Source: Lasiosphaeris hirsuta
Taxonomy: Eukaryota > Ascomycota > Sordariomycetes > Sordariales > Lasiosphaeriaceae
Direction of reading: 5' to 3'
Assembly: GCA_030549175.1 (NCBI GenBank)
Contig: JAUKUA010000002.1
Coordinates: 3,100,001-3,164,000, forward strand
Length of the DNA stretch: 64,000 bases
In this document: positions 38,903 through 49,817 of the stretch, in pieces
How the letters are laid out: every line of letters starts with the position of its first letter
Numbering within the stretch: the first letter of the stretch is position 1
The notes under the pieces: model-generated
Told to the model about the DNA's origin: nothing
The model's database searches: none
The model's input: only the letters and a program-made list of their open reading frames with translations
Position numbers and translations under genes: made by a program

Positions 38903-41181
38903 GTCTGGTGGCGATCTACATGGACCGCTTTGTAGGATGCAGCTTGCCGTGTGCTCGAGGGTATTTTGGTGTTTGGGTGCGAGAGGATGCAGGGGCTAGG
39001 GAAGCGCAAAGGGTCCAAAGGTCCAAAAACGCGGGGAGCGCTGGGGATCGAGGGCATTTAGGTCCCGGTGTTGGCGCCGAGGCGTTCCCATCAGACCAGA
39101 GAGGGGGGAGCCGCCTGATGCAGCTGTGCAGCCACCAGGAAGCCACCGGGGAGCACCCAGGGCGCTGCTGAGTGGTCGTGCCCTCCCAGTGTGGACGGCC
39201 TGTCTGAGCCTGCGACGGCGTCATTGGACACAGGGGCTAGACAAGAAGCCGACAAAAAGAACGCGGCGACTTTGCCGCCTTCTTGTTGGCTGGTTCGCTG
39301 GCTCTGACACGCAGAACCCGCAGACGTGCAGCCACGCTGATTGAGACTTCGCTCCTGAATTCCAGAGTCTGTCGCTCTTGCAGTCCCCAGACAGGCACGA
39401 TGGGGCAGTGCAATCAATGCTGGATCCAGGGATGAGCGACTGGAAGGGGCACCTACCCAAATGGAACGGCCCACGGCCCACGGCCCAAACCCACCACCTT
39501 GGGGAGCCAACCGCCGCGCGTAAGCCGTTGAAAGCCCTGGCAAGGAGTTCCTTCCCGACCATGCCAGGCTCAGCCCGATCCTCAATTCCGCCTAGCGGCC
39601 CGTATTCCTACGCACGCCAAGACCTCCGTCCCGGAATGTTGGAGCATCTCTCAGAATGCGGGGGAAGCCGTTTTCCCCGAGCCTTTTATTTTATTTATTT
39701 AATATATAACAAACTTGGCAAGAAACAAGATGCTCTGCCGCTGTTCCACTATATATGTATTACATCATGAGCCCCCACTGTCGAAATCCTGGTGGTCTGG
39801 ATAGCCTTTCTGCCTTTCCAGCCTATTGCCAACGCATTGCGCCGTCTCAGTCAGCATGCGACTAATAATGAGTGGGGAGGTAAGACAGGCCATGCAGGCC
39901 ACACAGTTGGTTCCTGGCATGCCAATAAAGCTTCTCTACAGTAGTGCCCGTCCTCGTGTTCTAACCCGTATCCGGCTGCAGGCACCAAGCCTATTGCTAC
40001 ACCAAGGCCTCATGACTGAATATAGTACCCCCTGATGTGGTGAGGTAAAAATTGACGACAGAAAAGCCGAGTGGCTCAGGCTGAATTGGAACTTTTTTAG
40101 CAGAGTTTGCCCATTGTTGTGGCATATGGGGGTGAAAGTCGAGGCCCAAGTCATAGTAGCCAATGACAATGACTTGACCTTTGAGGATATTGATCTTTGA
40201 AGACATTGAGCTTGACCAGCAGTTTGTGAATACCTGCTAGTGAACCTCTTTTGATGGTTGCCTTTCCTCCGTGACTCAATGCTGGTATTACAAACACATC
40301 TTGCATGCATCTGAGCCCTGTTTACTGTTGTGCTGTGTGCTTGGTGTTAACAACATTCGGGAACTCCATCGGATAGGGTTGCTTGTCAGCTCTTCTCACC
40401 TCGATATTTGACAAGGCTGCCTAACCCATCGCACTACATTCGAACATGTCTGTAGGGCCTCAGTGCTTGACACATCACCAACTTGAAAAATGCTCTTTGG
40501 AATGCTGCTAACAGTCCTCTTAGGACCTCCCTTTTAATATTTTTTCCATTCATCAGTATTGACAACCGCTCTAGCGCCATGAGTTCCCAAAAGGTTTCAA
40601 ACTTTACTGCCTGTCGAGTACTATTTTGCGCTCTCTCGGAATTTTGATGTTGTGTGGTGATCGGGGTGGTCACTGGTTTTTATGGGCCTCCGATATCCTC
40701 TCCGTGTTGGTTCTGGCAAACCCGACCACATTCCGGTCAGGGCGGAGCCGAGGCCGGAGTTGGGGCGGAGCAGACACGGCCATCACCAGCGAGCATGGCG
40801 GGTACTCCTTCCCGTTCCAAGCTTACCCCTCGCGGGTCACCCACCTACGTGTTCCAGTAGCATTCATGCGTGCCCCTCGCCTGGTTTTTCGTGATGCCTT
40901 CTTGCAAACCTATACTCGCATCTCACTTTATTGAAAAACATCCTTCACCATCGCCCACAACTCCATAACGAGTGCTAATTCCTCACCAAGACCCCTTCAC
41001 TATATCCTCGGTAAGCCGCTTCAACGCCTAGCTGGGCTTTTGAATACCCCTTCTAACTGAATCGCACAGCCTACCCTCGAGCTGCCAGAAGACCTGGCCG
41101 AAGCTGTCCCAAGCCATCAACCCAACCCAAAAAAGGCGTATCCCACCTCACAAGAACGCTCGGGCCGCCTCATTCAATAGA
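38903..41181. other. Intergenic region
   Basis: About 2.3 kb upstream of both the GH76 gene (-) and the next coiled-coil gene (+). Short frames on both strands lack start context, domains or introns. AT-richer around 39680-40600. No gene is supported. The last 150 bases are pyrimidine-rich and fit a promoter and leader. Confidence 0.5.
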
Positions 41182-42273
41182 ATGGCGGACTATAAGCTCA
41201 CAGTGCCCACCAAGCGCGCCATCTCGGAGGACCTGAGCACCGAGTCCGAGTCGTCAACTCCGGCCACTCGGCGGGCCAACAGAATCAGTGGCCACCGCTC
41301 CGCCAAAAGGCGAGCCACCGAGACGACCAACATCTCGGCCGGTACCGCCGTGGCCGGCGACATCTCGACCGGCATCGCTCCTCTGGTTGGTTTTGCCGAC
41401 ATGGTGGCGGCACTTCCCGCCGAAAACCCCTTTGACGACTCCCACTTCGTCGTCGACTTCCGGGGGGACGCGGCCACAATGCACCCGCCGTCTGAGCCGG
41501 GCGCCGAATCGGGCTACGAGTCGAGCGCTGAGTCGAGCGTTGTGTCTGCTGCCAGTGCCTCCTCCACGGTCATGGGGCCCGGAATTATGGGCAAATTTTC
41601 AGCCTTTCGGAAGGAGCGACTTGGTACCAGGACTCGCAGGGTCTTGAAGAACCACTGGGATGCCGACGACGAGGTCGAGGACGACCATTCCCACAACACC
41701 TCTCGCGAAACTTTCAAAAGCATCTACAGACGACTCAAGACGATTGATCACGGCAACCAAATCATGGACAGCGACATGGTCCGTCACGAAGTCGAGATAC
41801 TCAAAGAAGACATCGTCAAGATGGTTGACAAGGGCCGTTGCTTTGACGAAATGGTCGGGCAGGTCAGAGAGAACATTTCCGGCCTCCAGGAGGATATCGT
41901 CAAGCTCAAGGGAGACTTCGCCAAACTCCAGGCGACCCGCCACATTGACGAGAAGCGCGCTACGTACCGCCACAAGATGCTCTTCAACAGCTTGAAGAAA
42001 ATATCCGAGGATTTGAACGACGTCAAGGCGGTACAGCAGCAGCTCGAGAAAGAAAAGGAGATTCTGCAGGGCAAACGAGATCAGGCCACCATGGCACCGT
42101 CCCCCAGCACCCCGAAAAAGCCCAAGAAAGTACAAAAGAAGACAAAGGAGCAGTTTAGCCGGATCTTGGACAGCTTCATCGATGAGATGGACAGCTCTAC
42201 GAATATCGAAGATGTTGTGAACAAGGGCGAACTCTGCGTCAGGTATGCCGAGGACTTCTTCAAAAACTTTTAA
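41182..42273 (+). CDS. Hypothetical coiled-coil protein
   Basis: I do not recognise the family. Single exon, 363 residues, from the first in-frame ATG. The N-terminal third is disordered and serine/threonine-rich with basic patches (RRANRISGHRSAKRRATE) that could be nuclear-localisation signals. It is followed by a segment containing YESSAESSVVSAASASS. From about residue 160 a charged helical region has heptad-like hydrophobics (DMVRHEVEILKEDIVKMVDK, VRENISGLQEDIVKLKGDFA) and reads as coiled coil. A lysine-rich hinge (TPKKPKKVQKKTKEQ) leads to a short C-terminal acidic/aromatic segment ending AEDFFKNF. Codon use is strongly biased to C/G in the third position, like neighbouring real genes, which supports coding. 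Function unknown. Confidence 0.8.
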   Translation: MADYKLTVPTKRAISEDLSTESESSTPATRRANRISGHRSAKRRATETTNISAGTAVAGDISTGIAPLVGFADMVAALPAENPFDDSHFVVDFRGDAATMHPPSEPGAESGYESSAESSVVSAASASSTVMGPGIMGKFSAFRKERLGTRTRRVLKNHWDADDEVEDDHSHNTSRETFKSIYRRLKTIDHGNQIMDSDMVRHEVEILKEDIVKMVDKGRCFDEMVGQVRENISGLQEDIVKLKGDFAKLQATRHIDEKRATYRHKMLFNSLKKISEDLNDVKAVQQQLEKEKEILQGKRDQATMAPSPSTPKKPKKVQKKTKEQFSRILDSFIDEMDSSTNIEDVVNKGELCVRYAEDFFKNF

Positions 42274-42855
42274 GAGGAAAGGAGCCATTCACCCGCGCAA
42301 TTTCCATCTTGTTTTCCTCTCTCTCTACCTAGTGGCTCTTGGCATCTCGAAAGGCTGATGTTGGAACGGGCCATGGAACGCTGCGAAAGGGATGTTGACA
42401 CAGAAAGATGGACTGGACAATGGAAAAAAAGGGATTTTCTTGTTTGGTTGGATGATATGGTGTCGTTGTTTTGCAGACTGGGCGGGATTTGAGTTCTAAT
42501 GATACCTTCCTACCTTGTATTTCGCAATGCATCAAGGCCATCATCGCATGCATGTATTGGAGTATCGGACGGGGCGTATTTCCTTCAGAAGGGCGTCTTG
42601 ATGGAAGGAAGGAACACCCTGATAATTACATCTGAAGCACGGGCAACACTGCGGTTGGTTTCTTTTTTTCTTTTCCGATTTGATCACGGGTCTTCGTTAG
42701 CTCGAGGGAGTGTCATCAAGCCGTGGATTTCCGGTGCTTACCTTGCTGCAGAACTCGTGCCTTCTCAATTGACGAGCACCTCGCATTGCAAATTGACATG
42801 CACTTAATTTCCGATTGAGAATTCTGGCTTTGTGTCTTCCCCCTCCCCCAAAAAA
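42274..42855. other. Intergenic region upstream of the second zinc-cluster gene
   Basis: Contains the 3' end of the coiled-coil gene and the promoter of the transcription factor, ending in a pyrimidine/A-rich leader directly before its ATG. I see nothing else. Confidence 0.5.
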
Positions 42856-45055
42856 ATGCCCATACCAGAAATGGAAACCCGGTCGCATCGCCTCGGGGCA
42901 CGCGTTGCGAATGCTTGCGACATTTGTAAGCTCCGAAAGATCAAGTGCAGCGGGACGGCGCCGTGTGGCTACTGTGTCAGGCGCCAACAGCCCGGAGACT
43001 GTCGCTATACCGCCCAGCAACGACGCCGCAGGAGGGAGGGCGCCTCCTCACAGCATCTCCAAGATCCCGACGCCAATCCGGTCCACCCCCCTCCACGCCT
43101 GGCGTCACTTCTTCTGTTGTTCCTGTGCAATCACAAGCCACCCCCCTCCCTACATCCAGAGACCGCCAACCGGCGAGCGACCCGCGGTTCTCAGCGACCG
43201 AAGAGCACGAAGAGACCGAGGTGCCCCGTGAAGCGCGTCTGCTCTGCGACCCTCAGGGCAAGCTCATCTTCATTGGCGACTGCGCACCTCTTTCCTTCTT
43301 CCAAACTGTCCGCCGGCTAGTCACGTCACACGTTGATGCTCACGCATTCGCCCCTGAGACCAGTGGGTACTCTGCTCTTGAGAATGCCTGCTCGCGCCCA
43401 CCCGTGTCTGCCGCTGAGCCCCCACCCATTACCGTCGACATAAAAACGGCTGTGTCAACATATCTGGAAGTGACGACGGGACTGATCGACCTCTTTGACA
43501 ATGCACGCTTGCCCGATGACATGTCTGCATGGGCCTCCCGGGTCGGCACTCGGGCAGGTGACAAAGCGATGGACATTCCCTCGGCCGTGAACTACTTGGT
43601 CCTCGCTATCGGCTGCCAAAAGACTGACGATAACACCTCGCAGCTGTACTTTGACTACGCTCACCATGTTGCTTCCGCAAGTCTCAGCGGCAACTTGGGC
43701 GTCGGAAATGTTCAAGTCTTCATTCTCATTACCCTCTACATGCTTGGTGCTTGTCAGCTCAACGGTGCATTTCTTTTCTTTGGCATTGCGGCAAGGGCCG
43801 CCCACTCTATTGGCATCCACAGGACATCAGTCAATTCGAGGTTCGGCCCGGAGATGCATCGGCAGAGGGATCGCTTGTGGAAGAGCCTGCGGGTTGTGGA
43901 CCTGTTCTTGAGCACATCGATGGGCCGTCCACCCGCAACATCAGACAATGACTGCACGATCTCTTACCGCGCGGTAGGGGCTGACGGCCGAGAGACCTTT
44001 GACTTGCTCAACGCATCTGTGCAGATATTCCTCATCACCGAGGCCATCGCTCTCGAGGTCTACTCGCGGCGGAAGATATCGCCGCGGCTGACCGAAGGTA
44101 TCTCGCGTGAGCTTCGAGAGTGGTCGACCCGATGGTTGCAGCGACTCAAGGACGCCACCGACGGAAACTTGCCAGAAAAGCAGGCCGAAACCCCCAACGG
44201 CGCTTGCCAAGTCCTCTCTTCGTATTACTACGCCGTGATTCTTGTTTCGCGTCCGTTTCTCATGGTTGAGCTGCATCGTAGGCTTTCAGATGGATATGTT
44301 TCGACGACCAGGAATGGCCAAGTGTCCGGAAAGTCGAAACTTGCTGATGCCTGTATCGACGCGGCGATTTTGATGGTGGAGCCGGTGCAGGATCTGATCG
44401 AGCGAGGCTTGATGATACGGAGTGCGCCTGTCATTGTGTAAGTCAACTTCATCCTTGCCCATTTGCCAACCACCGTCTCACCTCTTTTAGGTCCTGGCTG
44501 TTTGCGTCCTCGCTCGTGCTTGGCCTTGGCCTCCTTGGTGGCTTTGGCCGCATTATCGAAAAGTACTGCCGTGCTTCCATCTCTGCCCTCGAGTACTTTG
44601 CGGAAGTCGATGCGCACGCAGTCCAATACTCTCTCATTGCCAAGTCCCTTCTCACAACGGCCTCGGAATATCTGGAGAAGAAGGAGATACGGGAAAGGCT
44701 AGAGAGAACAGAGAGCTCGTCTCAACTCTTCGGGCTTGTTCCTCGTGTACCCCGAGAGGCAAATGACAATCTGGACCGAACTCTCCCGAATGGCCAAAGC
44801 ATGACTGAAAGCACTGCTGGGAAGGGTGCGAATAACCTTGATGAGGCAGCTCATCCTGACGGTCCGTCATCGAGTTTCAACTTCGATTTTGAGTCAACTT
44901 TTCTTGGATTGGCCGATTCGATGACACCGTTCTCTGCCATGGGCGGATCCCTTGAGCTCGAAGCAGACCAGGTTCTTGGCGCGTTGAACCTCTTCCCACT
45001 GTTGGAAACTGACGGTCATATCGACTTGGCTAATTACTTCCAATTTGACCGCTGA
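42856..45055 (+). CDS. Zn2Cys6 transcription factor with fungal-specific regulatory domain, apparent frameshift
   Basis: Zinc-cluster regulator. The N-terminal cluster CDICKLRKIKC then SGTAPCGYCVRRQQPGDC fits C-x2-C-x6-C-x5-C-x2-C-x8-C, followed by a basic QQRRRRREG. The regulatory domain (PF04082-like: FFGIAARAAHSIGIH, then RLWKSLRVVDLFLSTSMGRP) runs in a different frame. No GT-AG intron fits between them. One extra C in the C6 run 43086-43091 joins HPP to PSTPGVTSS and restores one frame. A normal intron follows: exon to 44437, next exon 44491-45055. The restored protein is about 715 residues, ending in an acidic/hydrophobic tail (FESTFLGLADSMTPF) that could activate transcription. Downstream targets are unknown; the neighbouring GT31 gene is only a positional candidate. 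Confidence 0.85.
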
Positions 45056-46496
45056 TGATAGTCGGTGAGAAATCAAGAGAAGCATTACGTCACGAAATGG
45101 TGAGAACTACCACCGTCTCGAAGTCCTATGGCTAATAGGCGTGCGCCGGTGGATGAGCCGCATGATACCGCAGATCGGATTATCCCCCACGACTATTGTC
45201 GGAGACAGATGAGCAGGTATTGTGGTATTCTGCCGGTAAATTGGATTTGTAACCTTGGATTGATGCGAGTTGGCCATTGGGTCGCACATCGCCAAAGGTC
45301 CCCGGGAGCTCGCATGTGCATCGACGGTGGTTACCCGCGTGCCTCTGACATCGGGCACCTGCATGTGAGCTATGTATGACACTGCATTGGCGAACCGAGA
45401 CGGGCAAACGACAGACAAGCGGCAGCGTGTCTTCGTGTCTTCGGATGGATAAAGCAGGACGCGCCATCCCCATTCAGGTGCCCGAGGATGGGTTTTGGCG
45501 ATCTGACTCGAAACGCCAGTATGCTCCCGCGTTATCTGTGCCGCCTGGGGTTCATTGGGACGGGTCAGGTTTTTGAGAGATTGTTGCAGGTCCTGACAAG
45601 CTCTACCGAGCCCACACTTCCCCGCAGAGGCCCAGCCGGCTGGCGTCATTGCACCTGAGGGTCGGTTGCACGTGCAGAAAGGCCACCATCCAGGTTGAGT
45701 ATCGCGCTCAAACAGGAGATGAATGTCGCCATTTTGGCTGAGGGAAATAATACAAGTACTGGGGAACGTGGGTGCATAGCGAGTGGTTCATTCAAGAAAC
45801 TCCGAATACATGGCGCACAAGAAAATCCCCCATTGGGCAGTTCTAAGATTTGAGGTTGCCCTTCTCGCTGCCCGCCGCCCTCGCCTAGGCAATACAACCT
45901 GCCAACCCATACGCCACCCTAGGAATCGAATCGATCACGGCCTTGATTATCTTGAATTGGTATCTCCCAACCTTGAGCTTGCAGTCAATCCGGGTGTCCC
46001 CCCCCGGGAGCAGGCGAGGCACGTGTGGGCTTGTTTGCCAGGGAATCGTAGTCGGTCTGAATTTTGATGGGCCCTGAGCCCAGTAACCACCCCCACCAGC
46101 CCGATGTCGCTATTGTTTGAAGTGTCCCGTTTCTTCTCTTTCGGCCTGGTCTGTTTGCACAACAACCGATCGATTTTGCGAGAGACCGAACACTTCTCGC
46201 AGGTGGAAGGGTACGCGCATCGCATGAAAGTCCTGCACCTCGCTATTACCTACCTTGGCCTGCTGCCGTGCGCCTTTACCCAGACGGGAACGCTCCCGGC
46301 GTGCGTCTCCGACCAAGGTTTACATTTGAGACGGTAGCCTCCATTTGCAGCTGTCACAAGCCATCTTTTTTTTTTTTTCCCTTTCCCTTCTTTTTCTTAT
46401 TATTTTCCTTCGTGGAAACTTCCCTTGTCGCCAAGCACCTCGGCCCCGACATTGCGGCTCGAGGTGGAAGCAACGCGCTCTTACAACAAGGGCCAC
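45056..46496. other. Intergenic region with a pyrimidine tract before the GT31 gene
   Basis: No supported gene. A T/C-rich stretch (about 46364-46412, including a run of some 13 T) lies 85-130 bp before the GT31 start, a common promoter or leader feature of fungal genes. Confidence 0.5.
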
Positions 46497-48074
46497 ATGG
46501 GCGGCAGGCTCATGTTACGTCGAAATGCCATGAAGATGATACTCACCTCATTGCGCCTCTCGAGGTGCCTGCCAGTCTTGGTAGTGCTCATCGTGGGTAC
46601 GGTGTGGTGGTCGTCGTCCCGACTGCAAGAGGGCTCGTCGGACCTGGCATCGGTCGCTCTCGGCATTGGAAAACACGACAAGCCCGGCACGGTCCGGCCG
46701 AAATGGAAGCCCGGCATGTGTAACGTCCCAGAGATAGAATTTCTGCGGCGGCCAGAGCTAGGCCTCACGACCAATATCCTCTACACTCGGCGGTGTGTCA
46801 AGCCGACCTCTGGAAAGTCCGATCGTAGTGCCATCGCCAACATCACCCGACCGCTCATCACGGGCAAGACGAGCGTCAACCTGAGCGACTGCGCCCTCCC
46901 CGAGCTCCCGCCTTGCGATGACCTTCCGATGCAGGTGTCCCCGGTGTATCCTTCAAAACAGCACCCTCACCTTATCTTTGGCGTGGCTTCAACCTATGAT
47001 CGCATCCGGGACTCCCTTCCCGCCTTCTCGCACTGGCTCTCGGGGACGGGGGCAAAGCTGATCGGCATCATCGCCGATGCCGACGACAGGCGGTCCCACT
47101 ACAACTTGACAAAGCTCGAGGAAGATTACAAAGCAGCCGGCGTTTTAGCCACGTTCACAGGGCCGAAGATGAAGAAGCGCATCTTTCGCCAAGGCCAGAA
47201 GGGCGAGCCAACAGCCCCGCCGCCCATGGAACATCACCACTTCCTCCTCGTTCGGGAGCTCCTAGACCAAGCGACCCCAGGCGTCACCCAGTGGCTCGGC
47301 ATCCTCGACGACGACACCTTCTTTCCGTCCCTCTTCCCCCTCGATGCCGAACTCGCTCGGCACGACCACACTACCCCGCTCTGGCTCGGCGCCCTCTCGG
47401 ACGACTTCCAGTCTATCCGCAACTGGGGCTACATGGCGTACGGCGGCGCGGGCGTCTTTATTAGCGTGCCCCTCGCCGAGCGCGTCGCGCCCAATTCGGA
47501 GCGCTGCCTGCGCGAGGCCACGACCGAGACGGGCGACGGCATTCTCAGAGACTGCATCTACTCGCAGTCGCGCGCCGTGCTGACCGTCGTGCCCGGCCTG
47601 TACCAGCACGACTTCCGCGGCGATCCGTCGGGCTTCTTCGAGAGCGCCCCGCACGTCCTGAGCCTGCACCACTGGAAGAGCTGGTACCGCGCGCCCGTGG
47701 CGGCTATGGCGAGGGTCGCGACTGCCGTTTGTGGGGATTGTTTCCTGCAGCGGTGGCGGTTTGGAGACGATACGCTGCTGGCGAATGGGTATTCCATCGC
47801 TGTCTATCGGAAGGGACTGTTGGATAAGCTCGATCTCACGAGGGTGGAGGGCACCTGGCAGCACCCGACAAGGGACTTTGACATTGCGTATGGCACGCTG
47901 AGAGAGAAGCTGGAGAGGAAGGATAAGAAGAGCTATCTGCTCAAGGATGCCGTAGTAGAAGACGTTGAGGGGGAGGGTAGAGTGTTTCGGCAAATCTACG
48001 TGCACAGTATCGGGGAGGCGTGGGAGGATGCGAGAGGCCCTGATGAGGTCATTGAGCTGGTGTGGGAGCTGTGA
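46497..48074 (+). CDS. GT31-like (fringe-related) type II membrane glycosyltransferase
   Basis: Single-exon gene; the first in-frame ATG gives 525 residues. A short basic cytosolic tail (MLRRNAMKMILTSLRLSR) precedes one membrane anchor (CLPVLVVLIVGTVWW), so it is probably Golgi-lumenal. The catalytic region has HLIFGVASTYDRIRDSLPAF, a nucleotide-sugar/metal motif in WLGILDDDTFFPSL (Asp triplet near 270), WGYMAYGGAGVFISVPLAE, TGDGILRDCIY, then YQHDFRGDPSGFFE and LSLHHWKSWY. This set is typical of the fungal fringe-like GT31/DUF604 group. The sugar donor and acceptor cannot be told. An acidic C-terminal part follows. It may take part in wall or protein glycosylation. Confidence 0.87.
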   Translation: MGGRLMLRRNAMKMILTSLRLSRCLPVLVVLIVGTVWWSSSRLQEGSSDLASVALGIGKHDKPGTVRPKWKPGMCNVPEIEFLRRPELGLTTNILYTRRCVKPTSGKSDRSAIANITRPLITGKTSVNLSDCALPELPPCDDLPMQVSPVYPSKQHPHLIFGVASTYDRIRDSLPAFSHWLSGTGAKLIGIIADADDRRSHYNLTKLEEDYKAAGVLATFTGPKMKKRIFRQGQKGEPTAPPPMEHHHFLLVRELLDQATPGVTQWLGILDDDTFFPSLFPLDAELARHDHTTPLWLGALSDDFQSIRNWGYMAYGGAGVFISVPLAERVAPNSERCLREATTETGDGILRDCIYSQSRAVLTVVPGLYQHDFRGDPSGFFESAPHVLSLHHWKSWYRAPVAAMARVATAVCGDCFLQRWRFGDDTLLANGYSIAVYRKGLLDKLDLTRVEGTWQHPTRDFDIAYGTLREKLERKDKKSYLLKDAVVEDVEGEGRVFRQIYVHSIGEAWEDARGPDEVIELVWEL

Positions 48075-48636
48075 TGCTGGGGAAGGACACGACACCTTTG
48101 AACTTTGATACCCGTCCGACACGACACGATGTGAGGACTTTATGGCGGGACGCGCACCCGAGGGAATATGGGCATGGGTATGATAATGGGTTTTCGGAAA
48201 ACGGAATGGGAGTGGTGGGGTTTTCGAGGCGTGCCTCACTCCTGCGCTGCCTTTTTGCATTATTATTGTTTTGCCCCCCCTCCCATCAGGGGCACATACA
48301 GCATCATCATGTCGTCAGGGTTTGACGATAACACTTTGCGACATCTCCCAACTTCTAGTTGGGAGCGTGGAAAACATAGGGCACATCTGCTTCGCATTTC
48401 ACCACTGTATAGTACCATAGGAACCAGCCAGAATGAGGAAATTCATGACTTGCTACCTCACTACCTGCTGCATTGTGCTCTGCATCGTCTGATCCTCCTC
48501 CACACAAAGCTCCACCCAGCAAGACACACCCATCCACCAGAAATCCCAAATTTTCCCAAATCCGCGCCCGCACCCTGCCCTCCCCCGATAAATGCGACGA
48601 TTCGAGAGAGGATTGCCATTAAACATAAACAACACC
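48075..48636. other. Intergenic region between GT31 and tRNA-Thr
   Basis: Contains the GT31 3' flank. No gene or repeat is seen before the tRNA. Confidence 0.5.
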
Positions 48637-48721
48637 GCCCGCTTAGCTCATCGGTAGAGCGTGTCACTTGTACCAAAAATGGGACATGACAAGGTAGCTA
48701 GTTCGACCCTGGCAGTGGGCT
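48637..48721 (+). tRNA. tRNA-Thr(UGU) with a 13-nt intron
   Basis: The full cloverleaf can be drawn. The acceptor stem GCCCGCT pairs with AGTGGGC (one G-U). The D arm is GCTC/GAGC. The anticodon stem is TGTCA (48662-48666) with TGACA (48687-48691). The T stem GCTAG/CTGGC has loop TTCGACC, and the discriminator is T. The anticodon TGT (48669-48671) reads ACA (threonine). The intron at 48673-48685 starts one base 3' of the anticodon, the canonical eukaryotic position. The internal A and B boxes (TAGCTCATCGG, GTTCGACC) are intact, so RNA polymerase III should transcribe it. Confidence 0.92.
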
Positions 48722-48723
48722 TC

Positions 48724-48729
48724 TTTTTT
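48724..48729 (+). terminator. RNA polymerase III T-run terminator of tRNA-Thr
   Basis: Six T shortly after the discriminator base, the expected polymerase III stop signal. Confidence 0.85.
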
Positions 48730-48752
48730 GAAACATGCTTTTTGCATGTTTC
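48730..48752. repeat. Perfect 9-bp inverted repeat directly after the tRNA terminator
   Basis: Arms GAAACATGC and GCATGTTTC are exact complements, separated by five T. It could form a hairpin in read-through transcripts, or be chance. Confidence 0.85.
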
Positions 48753-49817
48753 GGTTTTGCGAGTTTGCATCGGGACGTGGCAGCAAAACGCGACATTGGC
48801 CTAGCCTTTCGATTTACATGGCTGCTCAAGTTTTGTTTGGGATATTTCGTGAAGCAATTCCACCAGTAACTCTCGATGCCTCCCTCCTGCACGCGTTTGC
48901 CCCCACCGCCGCCGTCTGAGACATCATCTCAACCCCCCAGCTCCGGGTACGTCACCCAGTCCATTTACCAGTCAACACGCGCAAAGCGTCACATCTCATA
49001 AGTCAAATCACGCAGTCACCATGACAGAGAACGCAAATGTGCAAGACAGAATAAACCACTCTCGATTTCTCCCATCCCGCTCTTTCTCCCCACTCTCATC
49101 CAACAAAGCAACCCGAGCTATCGACAGTACATATATACTTTTAAGTACCTCCTTCCGAACAATAAACACGACATAGTCGCTCCTCTCCACATATCTCTAT
49201 ACAAAGTGTTTATAACCCTCCCGCCATCCCCCACCAAGCGGTCCAGGCAACAAATGACAGGACCATACATAGCCCAATATTCCATATAAACTTTCGTCCT
49301 CCAAGTTCCCGGGTCGCCTCCCAATGTACAAAACCCCTAAATACAGGCCTGGATACAACCGAAGGAGCCTCTCCTTCTCTCAGGCAAACAAAACCCCAGA
49401 CGATCCAACAACGCCACAGCCGGGTGGCAGATATTGAAGGGATTAAGTTATAGACAATAAGACACCAAGTCTCAGCGGGCGGCATTACCAGCCATGAGCC
49501 TCTGGTGAAGAAAGAATTATCCACAAAGTATGTCCAACAGTAAAAGAAAAGCAGACACCACCAGGTAGTCGTCGTCATAACCCATTTCCCAGTAAAATGC
49601 TGCAGCCTTGAAGAAAAGTAAAGTAGCGACGTGGCGACTAAAAAAGAAGTAAAGTAAAAAACGCCGGCTCTCTGGGTCGTCATATGTCGACTTGCCCTTC
49701 GCTCCTGCTGTATAAAAATGAGTTGGTGTGTTGTATCATGACGGCATTGGGGGGAGGAGGTCTTGTGTCTTTCCCTCCCAGTGTTGAATATTATTAATTG
49801 GCGCAGTCCGTCGTCGT
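48753..49817. other. Intergenic region downstream of the TBC gene
   Basis: The sequence is AT-richer and lies on the 3' side of the TBC gene, so part is likely its 3' UTR. A 157-codon frame on the minus strand (49210-49683) has no recognisable domain and was not accepted. Nothing else is seen. Confidence 0.45.

Noticed and set aside
39997..40206. Short minus-strand frame reading like a compact protein (NILKGQVIVIGYYDLG)
   Set aside because: Only 69 codons, not extendable by good splice sites on either side. Kept out, though a small gene cannot be fully excluded.
49210..49683. 157-codon minus-strand frame, rich in Trp and Phe
   Set aside because: Lies in the 3' flank of the TBC gene, has no domain or signal I recognise, and its composition follows AT-rich flanking DNA.
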